The notes below the pieces were generated by a model that saw only the letters and a list, made by a program, of their open reading frames with translations, did not search any database and had not been told where the DNA came from. From positions 1 to 41,190 of the forward strand of contig JBBDWK010000020.1 in the NCBI GenBank assembly GCA_040902885.1: a stretch of 41,190 bases of DNA, written 5' to 3'. The position numbers and the translations under genes were made by a program. Position 1 is the first letter of the stretch. Each line of letters starts with the position of its first letter. This document shows positions 31,712-41,139 of this stretch, piece by piece. Origin of the DNA: JBBDWK01 sp040902885. GTDB lineage: Bacteria; Acidobacteriota; Terriglobia; Bryobacterales; Bryobacteraceae.

Positions 31712-33118
31712 CTACGCCAGAATCTGCTTCACAACGTTCCCGTGCACATCCGTCAGCCGGAAGTCGCGGCCCTGGAAGCGGTACGTCAGCTTTGTATGAT
31801 CGAAGCCCAGCAGGTGCAGAATGGTTGCCTGCAGGTCGTGTACGTGGACCTTGTCCTTCACCACGTTGAAACCCAGCTCGTCGGTTTCTCCGAAGGTGAT
31901 TCCGGGCTTCATGCCGCCGCCCGCCAGCCACATCGTGAAGGCGTTGGGGTGATGATCGCGGCCGTCGTCGCCGCCGCCCTGAACCATGGGCGTACGGCCG
32001 AACTCTCCGCCCCAGACCACAAGCGTATCGTCCAGCATACCGCGCTGCTTCAGGTCCTGTACCAGAGCCGCGCAGGCCTGGTCCGTGTCCAGGCAGTTCT
32101 GCCGGATGTCCTTTACCAGGTTGCCGTGCTGGTCCCACGCTTCGTGGTAGAGCTGCACGAAACGCACGCCGCGCTCCACCAGCCGCCGGGCTAACAGACA
32201 GTTGTAGGCGAACGACGGTTTGCCCGGCTCGGCGCCGTACATCTCCAGAACGTTCTTCGGCTCGCGCGAAACGTCCATCAGCTCGGGCGCGCTCGACTGC
32301 ATCCGGAACGCCATCTCGAACGAGTTGATGCGCGTGGCGATCTCCGGATCGCCGGTGACGTTCAGCCGCATCTCGTTCAGGCGGCGAATCGAGTCGAGCG
32401 AATCGCGTTGCAGCTCGGGGTCCACGCCGCTGGGATTGGAAAGATAGAGGACCGGATCGCCGCTGCCCCGGAACTGCACGCCCTGATAGACCGTCGGGAG
32501 GAAGCCGCTGCCCCAGCAGGAATTACCGCCGCTCGGCCCCTTCTTCCCGGAGCTGAACACGACGAACGCGGGCAAATCCTTCGACTCGCTGCCCAGCCCG
32601 TAGGTCACCCACGCGCCCATGCTCGGCCTCCCGAACTGCTGCGAGCCGGTATTCATCAGAAGCTGTCCCGGCGCGTGATTGAACGCGTCCGTCGCCATGG
32701 ACTTCACAATGGCGACGTCATCGACCACCTTGGCCAGATGCGGCAGCAGCTCGGAAAGCTCCGCGCCGCTTCGGCCGTGTTTCGCGAACTTGAACTTCGG
32801 GCCGAGCAGCTTGGAGCTCGGGTTGATGAACGCGGCGCGATAGCCCTTCAACAGATCGGCGGGCGGCAGCGTTCCATCGAACTTGGCCAGTTGGGGCTTG
32901 AAATCGAACAGCTCCAGGTGACTTGGGGCGCCGGCCATGAACAGGAAGATGACGCGGGTGGCCTTCGGCGCGTAATGTGGCTGCTTGGGAGCCAGAGGAT
33001 CGGCGGAGGCGGCCGGCGACGAGCCAGCCATCAAGTGACCGAGGGCCATGGCGCCCAAACCCACGCCGCACTGTTCCAGAAACCAGCGCCGGGCGAGAAA
33101 TTTCGAATCCACGTTCAT
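31712..33118 (-). CDS. DUF1501 domain protein, TAT-exported
   Basis: A 468-residue protein of the DUF1501 family, which lies in the alkaline phosphatase/sulfatase-like superfamily. The N-terminus has a twin-arginine signal (ARRWFLEQCGVGLGAMALGHLMA, about 9-31). Typical motifs are FLFMAGAPSHLELFDFKP, AFNHAPGQLLMNTGSQQFGRPSMGAWVTYGLGS, a metal-site-like VVWGGEFGRTPMVQGG, and GRDHHPNAFTMWLAGGG. The function is not established; the family nearly always pairs with PSD1 cytochrome proteins, as here, where the ATG follows the PSD1 stop by 3 bases. It is probably an extracytoplasmic hydrolase acting with PSD1 on complex carbohydrates. Confidence 0.92.
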   Translation of the reverse strand: MNVDSKFLARRWFLEQCGVGLGAMALGHLMAGSSPAASADPLAPKQPHYAPKATRVIFLFMAGAPSHLELFDFKPQLAKFDGTLPPADLLKGYRAAFINPSSKLLGPKFKFAKHGRSGAELSELLPHLAKVVDDVAIVKSMATDAFNHAPGQLLMNTGSQQFGRPSMGAWVTYGLGSESKDLPAFVVFSSGKKGPSGGNSCWGSGFLPTVYQGVQFRGSGDPVLYLSNPSGVDPELQRDSLDSIRRLNEMRLNVTGDPEIATRINSFEMAFRMQSSAPELMDVSREPKNVLEMYGAEPGKPSFAYNCLLARRLVERGVRFVQLYHEAWDQHGNLVKDIRQNCLDTDQACAALVQDLKQRGMLDDTLVVWGGEFGRTPMVQGGGDDGRDHHPNAFTMWLAGGGMKPGITFGETDELGFNVVKDKVHVHDLQATILHLLGFDHTKLTYRFQGRDFRLTDVHGNVVKQILA

Positions 33119-33121
33119 GGT

Positions 33122-36100
33122 TTATTCCTTGGTGATGGTTTCGTCCAGGTTCAGCAGCACGCGCGAGACGGCGGTCCACGCGGCGAGTTGAACCGGGTTC
33201 GTGCCCTTGGGAAGATCGGGGGACTTGTCGACATCCAGCCCCGCCACGTCCCAGGCGCTGAGCCAGCCGTCCGAGAGGCGCCGCGACTGCTTCTTGAGCA
33301 GTGCCATCAACTCGGCCGTTTCCGGCTCGGATGGCTCGCGGGAGACGCAGCGGCGGAAGGCATAAGAGAGGCGCTCCAAATCCGTCCCTCCGCCGTCCTG
33401 CAATATGCGCAGCGCGAGCGAGCGCGCGGACTCCAGGAACAGCGGCTCATTCAGCGTCGTCAGGGCTTGCAGCGGCGTGTTCGAGCGTCCCCGGCGGACG
33501 CACGAGATATCGCCGTTCGGCGCGTCAAACATTTGCAGCATCGGATAGGGAACCGAGCGATAGCGAAACGTGTAGATCGCACGGCGGTACCGGTCCTCTC
33601 CCTGGGCCTCGTCCCAGATCTTCGGACCGTAGCTCGCTGGCGGCAGGAACAGAAACGCGGGCGCCGGCGGATAGACGCTGGGACCGCCGACCTTGGGGTT
33701 CAGCAGGCCGCTGGCGGCGAGCGCGATATCGCGCACGATCTCCGCCTCTACCCGGAAACGCGGACCGCGCGCCAGCAGCCGGTTGTACGGATCCCGCGCA
33801 TACAGTTCGGGCGAGACCCGCGAGGACTGGCGATAGGTCGCCGAGTTGACGATCAGGCGGTGCATCGCCTTCCAGCTCCAGCCGCGATCCATGAACTCCA
33901 CGGCGAGCCAGTCGAGCAGCTCGGGATGCGACGGCGCTTCGGCCTGTTTTCCCAAGTCCTCGCTGGTCTCCACCAGTCCCGTTCCAAAGTAGGTCTGCCA
34001 GACCCGGTTGACCAGAGCGCGCGCCGTGGTGGGCGAGTCGCGGTCCACCAGCCACCGGGCGAACGTCAGGCGTGTGGGCGGCGCATCCGCATCCATTGCG
34101 TGCAAGAAGGCGGGCACGCCCGGCGAGACCTCTTTCGCGGGCTTCAGAAAATCGCCGCGAGAGAGAATATGGGTGTCCCGCGGATCCGAGCGCGACTGAA
34201 GCACCAGTTGCGACGAGCCTTCGGGATGCCCCTTCCACAGGCCGGCAATCTGCTCGTTGGCCTCGCGCCATTCTGGAACGGTAGTGCGCCAGTAGCGGAA
34301 CACTGTCTCCGTCTGCCGCTCGGTTCGCTGTTCCCTGGGAACGGAGAGAATGTCGCGCACGCTTTTCGGGAGCGGATCGGCGGCGGCATCGGGCGCTGTC
34401 GTCACTGACAAACGGAAACGGCCGAGGTTATGGCTCTGATTGTCGTCGCTGTTCCAGCCTCCGTGCTTCTGATTCAGGTAGACGACGATTTGCGTTCCCT
34501 CGGAGTTTGCGATGGGTGTCTCGACCGTGAAGACGGCTTTGCGCGGCTGATTGCGGAGGCCCGGCCCGGCGTCCGTGCCCCATGCCGTTTCCTCCTTGCC
34601 ATCTACAGCGAACTCGATTGGGCCAGTCATGCGTGGGCGGTTGGTCTTGTCGTAAAAGATGGCGTCGAGCGGCGTCTCGGGAAGCGAGATGTCCGCTGTC
34701 GCTCGGGCGATTTTTACCTTGGCTGGTTTTTCCGCCCCGGCCTCCACTTCGAATTCCGTCAGCGCCGCTGTGCCCTTGATGGAGCGGCCGGGACCGTTCA
34801 GCGGCAGGTTGGGATCGTTGAGCAGCTCGAGGCGAAACGCCGCGATGTTCCGCACGTTCGTACGCAGCGTCAACTTCACGCGGTGCTTGGTGGGCGCGTA
34901 GCCCTGCGCAAGCAGCGAGCCGTCTTTCATCGGCAGGTACTTCTGCCCGCCCGTGGAAATGTCGTCCACCTCGGGTTGCACCACAATCCACTCCGGCTGC
35001 TCGACCTTCTGGCTCTCCTCCCACCGGGCCATGCGCTCGGGCCAGTCGGGAGTGCGATGTTGCAGCCCGCTCTCAATCTCGCGAATGCGCCGGAACATTT
35101 CGGCGCGCTTCATCTGCTCTTCCGGCGTGTAGACGGCGATGTTCGCCTCGTGTGAATCGTTCAGGAACGCGAAGATGCGATAGTACTCTTCCTGCGTGAG
35201 CGGATCGAATTTGTGGTTGTGGCATTGCGCGCACTGGATGGTTACACCGAGAACGCTCTTGCCGATGGCGTCCATGCGGTCGAACATGGACTCCATGCGA
35301 AACTGTTCCGGGTCCACGCCGCCTTCCTCATTAATCATGGAATTGCGGAGGAATCCGGTTGCCACGCGCTGCTCCTGCGTGGCGTTAGGCAGCAGGTCCC
35401 CGGCCAGTTGCTCGACGACGAATTGGTCGTAGGGCAGATCGCGGTTGAGCGCGTTGATCACCCAATCCCTGTAAAACCAGACCTGCCGTGACTTATCCTT
35501 CTCGTAGCCGTCGGAATCCGCGTAACGTGCCGCATCCAGCCAGTGACGTCCCCAGCGCTCGCCATAGTGCGGCGAATTCAGCAAACGTTCCACCTGTTTC
35601 TCGTATGCGCTTTTGCTCTTGTCCTTTAGGAACGCATCGACTTCTTCGACGGTGGGCGGCAAGCCGATCAGATCGAGACTCAGACGGCGCAGCAGGGTAA
35701 CGCGATCCGCCTGGGGCGAAGGGGACAGGCCTTCCTTCTCCAGGCGCGACAGAACGAAGCGATCTATCGGATTGGAGGGCCAACCCGCGTTGCCAACCTT
35801 GGGCAGCGCCGGACGCTGGGGAGGGATGTAAGCCCAGTGCCGCTGGATGGCGGCGGTTTGGGCGCCCGCTTCTTCCGGCCACGCGGCGCCCTGATCGATC
35901 CAATTTCGAATGACCGCGATGCGTGCTTCATCGAGCGGTTTGGCTCCCATGGGCATCCGCGCCTGATCGCCAATGCCGGCAATGCGTTTATATAGGTTGC
36001 TTTCGGCGGCCTTCCCCGGCAGGATGGCCTTGCCCGATACGCCGCCGGCCATGGCAAGCGTCTTCGAATCCAGGCGCAGCCCGCCCAACTGCTGCTTCGC

Positions 36101-36268
36101 GCCGTGGCAGGACTGGCAGGAACTCTCGAAGATGGGCTGCACGTCGCGCACGTAGTCGATCTTTCGGGAAGCGCCGGTTTGGGCCAACATGAGGGTTCCG
36201 GCGGCGAGCGATGCGATACCGGACAGGAGGATTCGCGAGAGTGGCTTGTAGTCGATCACCAAATACAT
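33122..36268 (-). CDS. PSD1 / planctomycete-type cytochrome c, DUF1549-DUF1553 protein
   Basis: A 1048-residue exported protein. After a signal or anchor helix (about 10-30) comes a planctomycete cytochrome domain with one haem site CQSCH (51-55). DUF1549 follows (about 150-360, NPIDRFVLSRLEKEGL to YDQFVVEQLAGDLLP), then a beta-rich middle likely to bind ligand (about 420-640), then DUF1553 (about 720-1000, LTFARWLVDRDSPTTARALVNRVW and RRGRSNTPLQALTTLNEPLF). The start at 36268 has GGAG 5 bases upstream; upstream in-frame codons would run into the divergent helicase gene. The c-type haem suggests electron transfer outside the cytoplasm. The biochemical role of this family is not established. 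Confidence 0.92.
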   Translation of the reverse strand: MYLVIDYKPLSRILLSGIASLAAGTLMLAQTGASRKIDYVRDVQPIFESSCQSCHGAKQQLGGLRLDSKTLAMAGGVSGKAILPGKAAESNLYKRIAGIGDQARMPMGAKPLDEARIAVIRNWIDQGAAWPEEAGAQTAAIQRHWAYIPPQRPALPKVGNAGWPSNPIDRFVLSRLEKEGLSPSPQADRVTLLRRLSLDLIGLPPTVEEVDAFLKDKSKSAYEKQVERLLNSPHYGERWGRHWLDAARYADSDGYEKDKSRQVWFYRDWVINALNRDLPYDQFVVEQLAGDLLPNATQEQRVATGFLRNSMINEEGGVDPEQFRMESMFDRMDAIGKSVLGVTIQCAQCHNHKFDPLTQEEYYRIFAFLNDSHEANIAVYTPEEQMKRAEMFRRIREIESGLQHRTPDWPERMARWEESQKVEQPEWIVVQPEVDDISTGGQKYLPMKDGSLLAQGYAPTKHRVKLTLRTNVRNIAAFRLELLNDPNLPLNGPGRSIKGTAALTEFEVEAGAEKPAKVKIARATADISLPETPLDAIFYDKTNRPRMTGPIEFAVDGKEETAWGTDAGPGLRNQPRKAVFTVETPIANSEGTQIVVYLNQKHGGWNSDDNQSHNLGRFRLSVTTAPDAAADPLPKSVRDILSVPREQRTERQTETVFRYWRTTVPEWREANEQIAGLWKGHPEGSSQLVLQSRSDPRDTHILSRGDFLKPAKEVSPGVPAFLHAMDADAPPTRLTFARWLVDRDSPTTARALVNRVWQTYFGTGLVETSEDLGKQAEAPSHPELLDWLAVEFMDRGWSWKAMHRLIVNSATYRQSSRVSPELYARDPYNRLLARGPRFRVEAEIVRDIALAASGLLNPKVGGPSVYPPAPAFLFLPPASYGPKIWDEAQGEDRYRRAIYTFRYRSVPYPMLQMFDAPNGDISCVRRGRSNTPLQALTTLNEPLFLESARSLALRILQDGGGTDLERLSYAFRRCVSREPSEPETAELMALLKKQSRRLSDGWLSAWDVAGLDVDKSPDLPKGTNPVQLAAWTAVSRVLLNLDETITKE

Positions 36269-36316
36269 TTTAACTCCGCGGCAAATTCGCGATCTAATAG
36301 TATTAAAGGCTTCCTG

Positions 36317-39300
36317 ATGCCGCTTTCCCATTTCGACCCGATCGTCCAGCAGTGGTTCGCGCAACGTTTCTCGAACGCGACCGAGCCACAGGTGCGCGGC
36401 TGGCCCGGGATTGCCGGCGGTCACGACGTTTTGATCTCGGCGCCCACGGGTTCCGGCAAGACGCTGGCCGCATTCCTGATCTGTCTCGACCGCCTAGTGC
36501 GCGCCGCCCGGACAGGCCATCTCCCGGCCGAAACACAGGTGGTATACGTCTCGCCGCTGAAAGCGCTCAGCAACGATGTACGCCGCAACCTGGAAACGCC
36601 GCTACAGGAGATCTCCGAGCTGGCGGCGCAGCAGGGCGTTTCGCTTGCGCCCATCCGCACCGCCTTGCGCACCGGCGATACTCCCGCGTGGGAGCGGCAG
36701 CAGATGGGCAAGCATCCGCCCCACATCCTGGTGACCACGCCGGAGTCGCTGTACATTCTGCTGACGGCCGAAAAGTCCCGCGCCGCGCTGCGCACCGCGC
36801 GCACCGTGATCGTCGACGAGATTCACGCCATCGCCGGCGATAAGCGCGGCTCTCATCTGGCGCTTTCCTTGGCCCGGCTGGACGCTCTCACCGCCGAACG
36901 GCCGCAACGAATCGGCCTCTCGGCGACGGTGAAGCCGATTGAGACCGTGGCGCAGTTCCTTTCGCCCGAAACGCGCATTGTCGATATCGGCCATCGGCGC
37001 GCCATGGACGTGATGGTTGAGATTCCCAACGACGAACTGGGGCCGGTGGCGACGAACGAAATGTGGGCGGAGATCTACGACCGCGTCGCCAACCTGATTC
37101 TGCTGCACCGGACGACGCTGGTCTTCGTCAACACGCGCAGGCTCTCCGAGCGCGTGGCACATGCGCTCACCGAGCGGCTGGGCGAGAACATGGTGCTGCC
37201 GCATCATGGCAGTCTGGCGCGGGCGCTGCGCTTTCAAGCGGAATCGCGGCTAAAGAGCGGCGATCTGCGCGCCGTGGTGGCGACGGCTTCTCTCGAGTTG
37301 GGCATTGATATCGGTTCTGTCGATCTGGTGTGCCAGATCGGCTCTCCGCGCTCGATCGCCGTGGCGTTGCAGCGTGTGGGACGCTCGGGGCACTGGGTCG
37401 GCGCGATGCCGAAAGGCCGCTTGTTCGCGACGACGCGGGACGAGTTGATCGAGTGCGCCGCGCTGATTTCGGCGATTCGCAAGGGCGAACTGGAGCGCAT
37501 CCGCATCCCCGAGAACGCGCTCGACATTCTGGCGCAGCAGATTGTGGCGGCAGCGGCGTGCGAGGCGTGGGAAGAAGACGCTCTTTTCGCGCTCGTGCGC
37601 AGCGCCCATCCCTATCGCAATCTGGAACGCGGCGAGTTCGACTCCATCGTTCGGATGCTGTCGGAGGGCATCGCTACATCGCGAGGCCGCAGCGGGGCGT
37701 TCCTTCATCGCGACCAGGTGAATTCCCGCGTGCGCGGGCGGCGCGGAGCCAGGCTGGCCGCGATCACCTCGGGCGGCGCGATTCCGGAGAACGCGAATTA
37801 TGCCGTGGTCCTCGAGCCCGAGGGCAAGACCATCGGTACGCTGGACGAAGATTTCGCCGTGGAGAGCCTCGCCGGGGACATTTTTCTCTTGGGCACGCAA
37901 TCGTGGCGGATCCGGCGCGTGGAACCAGGCCGCGTGCGTGTGGAGGATGCGCACGGCGCGCCTCCGTCGGTGCCGTTCTGGCTGGGTGAAGCTCCCGGGC
38001 GGTCCATCGAGCTTTCGCGGGAGGTCTCGTGGATGCGCGAGGAGATACTCGCCGATCCCGAGTTTCTGAAACAACAGTGCGGCCTGGACGAAGGCGGCGC
38101 GAAACAGGCGATCGCCTACGTGCAGGCAGGCGCTGCGGCGCTGAACGCAGTTCCCACACAGCATACCGTTGTCGCGGAGCGCTTCTTCGACGAGGCCGGC
38201 GGCATGCAGCTTGTCCTGCACGCGCCGTTCGGCTCGCGCATCAATCGCGCCTGGGGGCTGGCGCTGCGCAAGCGCTTCTGCCGCACCTTCAACTTCGAGC
38301 TTCAGGCCGCGGCAACGGACAACGGCATCGTAATCTCCCTGAGCGAGCAGCACGCCTTTCCGCTCGAGCTTGTGTTCGAGTTCCTCAAGCCGCAAACCGT
38401 CCAGGAGGTGCTCACTTTGGCGCTGCTGGACGCCCCTATGTTCGCCGCGCGCTGGCGATGGAACGTCTCGCGCGCGCTGGCCGTTCTGCGATTCCGCAAC
38501 GGGTCGAAAGTCCCCGCGCCCATTCAGCGCATGCGCTCCGACGATCTGCTGGCGGCCGTGTTCCCGGATCAGGTTGCTTGCGCGGAGAATCTGACCGGAC
38601 CGCCCTCGATTCCCGACCATCCGCTGGTGAAGGAGACCATCGACAATTGCCTGCACGAGGCCATGGACGTGGATGGATTGCGGCGGATTCTGGAAGGCAT
38701 CGAGAGCGGCGCCATCCGCACGCTGGCGATTGACAACGCGGAGCCTTCGCCCTTTTCGCACGAGATCCTGAACGCAAACCCCTACGCATTTCTGGACGAC
38801 GCGCCTCTGGAGGAGCGCCGCGCGCGCGCTGTTCAGATGCGGCGCACGATGCGCGCCGATTTCGCCGGCGGCGCGGGCATCCTCGATAAAGCCGCTATTG
38901 ACCAGGTGTCCGCGGAATCGTGGCCGGTGGTGCGCGACGCCGATGAGCTGCACGACGCGCTGCTCACGATGATCGCGCTGCCGCCGGTAGCCGAATGGCA
39001 GATCTTCTTCGATGACCTGACTTCGACCGGCCGCGCATCGGTCTTTTTTCGAGGAAGCAAACCGTTCTGGGTAGCGACGGAACGCCAGGATCTTACGGAG
39101 GACGAGGTCGCGATTCTGCGAGGCTGGATGGAGTCGATCGGTCCGGCAACTTCGGCCGCGCTCGCGGAACGCCTGGCCTTTCCGCCGGAGTACGTCGAGG
39201 CCGCGCTGCTGAAGCTGGAAAGCGAAGGCCAGGTGCTGCGCGGGCGCTTCACGACGCACGACAGCTCCGGCGATATGGAGTGGTGCAACCGCCGCATCCT

Positions 39301-40369
39301 GGCGCGCATTCACCGCGCGACGCTGGGACGCCTGCGCCGCGAGATTGAGCCGGTCACCGCGCTGCAATTTCACCGCTTCCTCTGCCGCTGGCATCATTTG
39401 ACGGCGGGCAGCCAGTTGCACGGCGCCGATGGCGTGCTGCAGGTGATCCGGCAACTGCAGGGTTACGAAATCCCCGCGTCCGCGTGGGAGTCGCAGATAC
39501 TTGACCCGCGGATTGCCCAATACGATCCGGAGTTCCTGGATGATGTATGTCTGTCCGGCGAAGTGATGTGGGGCCGGCTATCGCCGCATCCGGCATTCGA
39601 GACCTCGAACAGCCGGAGAGTCCGGCCGACTCGCATGGCGCCGGTCTCGCTTTTCCTGCGGGAGGACGCCGGGTGGCTGATGGAGGAAGCGCCGCACAAT
39701 GTGGAGTCGCTGTCCCATGCCGCGCGCGAAGTTCTGGCCGAGATGCAGCGGCACGGCGCCTGCTTCTTCCACGATCTGACTCGGGCGACAGGCCGGCTGG
39801 CGAGCGAAGTGGAGGATGCGCTGTGGGAACTGGTGGCCGGCGGCGTGGTGACGGCCGACGGTTTCGAGAACCTGCGAGCCCTGGTCGATCCCAAGCGGCG
39901 CCGGGGAGAGGGAAGAGGCCGCACCGGGCGGCCGAGGCACGCGGCCGGCCGGTGGGCGCTGGTGCGCCATCGTCCGGGAACAGTCACTGCCGAGGCCCGC
40001 ACGGAAGCCTTCGCGAAACAGTTGCTGCTGCGTTGGGGAGTGGTCTTTCGCGACCTGATGGCGCGAGAGACGCTGGCCCCGCCATGGCGCGAGCTGTTGC
40101 TGGTGTTCCGCCGCATGGAAGCGCGGGGGGAGATTCGCGGCGGGCGCTTCGTATCGGGATTCGTGGGCGAACAGTTTGCGCGGCCGGAAGCGCTCGACCT
40201 GCTGCGGGCGGTGCGCCGCGCCGAGTCGCACCCGGAAGACGACATCGCGATCCCCAACGCCGATCCGCTGAACCTCGCCGGCATCCTTCTGCCGGGACCG
40301 CGGGTCAACACGCTAATCGCCGGCAGTGCGAGGATGTCGGATTACGCGCCGCAAGGACCCGCCGAGTAG
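36317..40369 (+). CDS. lhr: Lhr-family large ATP-dependent helicase
   Basis: A 1350-residue superfamily 2 helicase. Core motifs are APTGSGKT (42-49), LVTTPESLY, DEIH (167-170), LSATV (201-205), VFVNTRRLSERV, VVATASLELGIDIG (about 320-333) and QRVGRSGH (352-359). This is followed by the Lhr-type winged-helix and beta-bundle region, then a long C-terminal domain (about 850-1350). Length and order match E. coli-type Lhr (about 1540 residues) rather than the short Lhr-Core form. Lhr proteins move 3' to 5' on single-stranded DNA and unwind DNA or RNA:DNA hybrids; E. coli Lhr is linked to DNA repair. I chose the ATG at 36317, in a 48-base gap from the divergent PSD1 start. No nuclease or ligase partner is adjacent. 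Confidence 0.93.
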   Translation: MPLSHFDPIVQQWFAQRFSNATEPQVRGWPGIAGGHDVLISAPTGSGKTLAAFLICLDRLVRAARTGHLPAETQVVYVSPLKALSNDVRRNLETPLQEISELAAQQGVSLAPIRTALRTGDTPAWERQQMGKHPPHILVTTPESLYILLTAEKSRAALRTARTVIVDEIHAIAGDKRGSHLALSLARLDALTAERPQRIGLSATVKPIETVAQFLSPETRIVDIGHRRAMDVMVEIPNDELGPVATNEMWAEIYDRVANLILLHRTTLVFVNTRRLSERVAHALTERLGENMVLPHHGSLARALRFQAESRLKSGDLRAVVATASLELGIDIGSVDLVCQIGSPRSIAVALQRVGRSGHWVGAMPKGRLFATTRDELIECAALISAIRKGELERIRIPENALDILAQQIVAAAACEAWEEDALFALVRSAHPYRNLERGEFDSIVRMLSEGIATSRGRSGAFLHRDQVNSRVRGRRGARLAAITSGGAIPENANYAVVLEPEGKTIGTLDEDFAVESLAGDIFLLGTQSWRIRRVEPGRVRVEDAHGAPPSVPFWLGEAPGRSIELSREVSWMREEILADPEFLKQQCGLDEGGAKQAIAYVQAGAAALNAVPTQHTVVAERFFDEAGGMQLVLHAPFGSRINRAWGLALRKRFCRTFNFELQAAATDNGIVISLSEQHAFPLELVFEFLKPQTVQEVLTLALLDAPMFAARWRWNVSRALAVLRFRNGSKVPAPIQRMRSDDLLAAVFPDQVACAENLTGPPSIPDHPLVKETIDNCLHEAMDVDGLRRILEGIESGAIRTLAIDNAEPSPFSHEILNANPYAFLDDAPLEERRARAVQMRRTMRADFAGGAGILDKAAIDQVSAESWPVVRDADELHDALLTMIALPPVAEWQIFFDDLTSTGRASVFFRGSKPFWVATERQDLTEDEVAILRGWMESIGPATSAALAERLAFPPEYVEAALLKLESEGQVLRGRFTTHDSSGDMEWCNRRILARIHRATLGRLRREIEPVTALQFHRFLCRWHHLTAGSQLHGADGVLQVIRQLQGYEIPASAWESQILDPRIAQYDPEFLDDVCLSGEVMWGRLSPHPAFETSNSRRVRPTRMAPVSLFLREDAGWLMEEAPHNVESLSHAAREVLAEMQRHGACFFHDLTRATGRLASEVEDALWELVAGGVVTADGFENLRALVDPKRRRGEGRGRTGRPRHAAGRWALVRHRPGTVTAEARTEAFAKQLLLRWGVVFRDLMARETLAPPWRELLLVFRRMEARGEIRGGRFVSGFVGEQFARPEALDLLRAVRRAESHPEDDIAIPNADPLNLAGILLPGPRVNTLIAGSARMSDYAPQGPAE

Positions 40370-40461
40370 CAGGATTATGCACCTCCGCGGTACGACCGAA
40401 GGGGAGCCGCTTTGCGCTGTATTAACTCACTGCCGTGCTGCTTAGCCCGGCTCCGGGACGA
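40370..40461. other. Intergenic gap between convergent genes
   Basis: A 92-base gap between the helicase stop and the stop of the convergent orphan gene. GGAGCCG (40403-40409) and CGGCTCC (40448-40454) are complementary but separated by 38 bases, so a terminator hairpin is doubtful. Base composition drops in G+C across this gap toward the right. Confidence 0.35.
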
Positions 40462-41079
40462 CTACTTCGGCGAACTAATGCTCTTCAAGTATTCAATGAG
40501 AGCAGGCAATGCGTCCGTAGTCGGCGTGGGATTTGTACTTGTTGAGGGCAATGCGGGAGCATCAAATTTGATTGAGCAAAGATCATTTGAGGGTCGGTGG
40601 ATGATTGTAAGGAATCGATTAACCATGCGACCTCTCCTACCACCCTCTACTGTGTCAGCAAATTCTCGCTTTCCGTCCGCCCGAACATACGTTCCTGCAA
40701 CATAATCTTGTCGCTCTACGATGACGATTGTACTTACATCCTTGGGATTGCTGAACGTTAGTTCGAAGATAGTATTGGTTGATGTGGGTCGATCCGGGTT
40801 GTACATGGATCGTCTATCGAGCGTAAGCGGAGATGTGCCATCATCTCTAATGAGGACGACCACCTTTCCGTTCAACCGGCATTTTGGGTCTGACTTTTCT
40901 TGAGTAGATGTGAAATATCCGCGTGTGCGCGCACTGAGCAATTCAGCTTCAGATGTGACGTGACGCCACCGGTGTTCCAGATAGTCATTGTATTTGCGGT
41001 ATACAAAAGCGCCCCCAAAGAGAATCGACACGACCGCTATCAACGCCATATTATTGCTGGAGCTATTGGCCGAGCGCAT
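40462..41079 (-). CDS. Single-pass membrane protein, unknown function, AT-richer than neighbours
   Basis: A 205-residue protein with an N-terminal membrane helix (about 11-27, MALIAVVSILFGGAFVY) and a soluble, beta-looking domain (about 60-165, KVVVLIRDDGTSPLTLDRR, TIVIVERQDYVAGTYVRADGKREF). A Pro/Thr/Ser linker (PSTSTNPTPTTDALP) comes before a short C-terminal helix. I do not recognise it. Codon use and base composition are clearly less G+C-rich than the rest of the window, and it sits next to a probable insertion-sequence end, so recent acquisition is likely. ATG at 41079 is taken as the start; a second ATG at 41049 would begin closer to the membrane helix. Confidence 0.6.
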   Translation of the reverse strand: MRSANSSSNNMALIAVVSILFGGAFVYRKYNDYLEHRWRHVTSEAELLSARTRGYFTSTQEKSDPKCRLNGKVVVLIRDDGTSPLTLDRRSMYNPDRPTSTNTIFELTFSNPKDVSTIVIVERQDYVAGTYVRADGKREFADTVEGGRRGRMVNRFLTIIHRPSNDLCSIKFDAPALPSTSTNPTPTTDALPALIEYLKSISSPK

Positions 41080-41139
41080 GGCGGCACTCTAGCACCAAGG
41101 AGAGCAGGAGTCAAGGAAACTACGACAGGTGTGTCGCTA

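Noticed and set aside
36104..36316. Upstream extension of the helicase reading frame
   Set aside because: It overlaps the start of the divergent PSD1 gene, whose signal and haem motif are clear. The helicase family begins at about the ATG at 36317.
40403..40454. GGAGCCG...CGGCTCC as a terminator for the helicase gene
   Set aside because: The 38-base loop and the lack of a T tract make a functional terminator unlikely.
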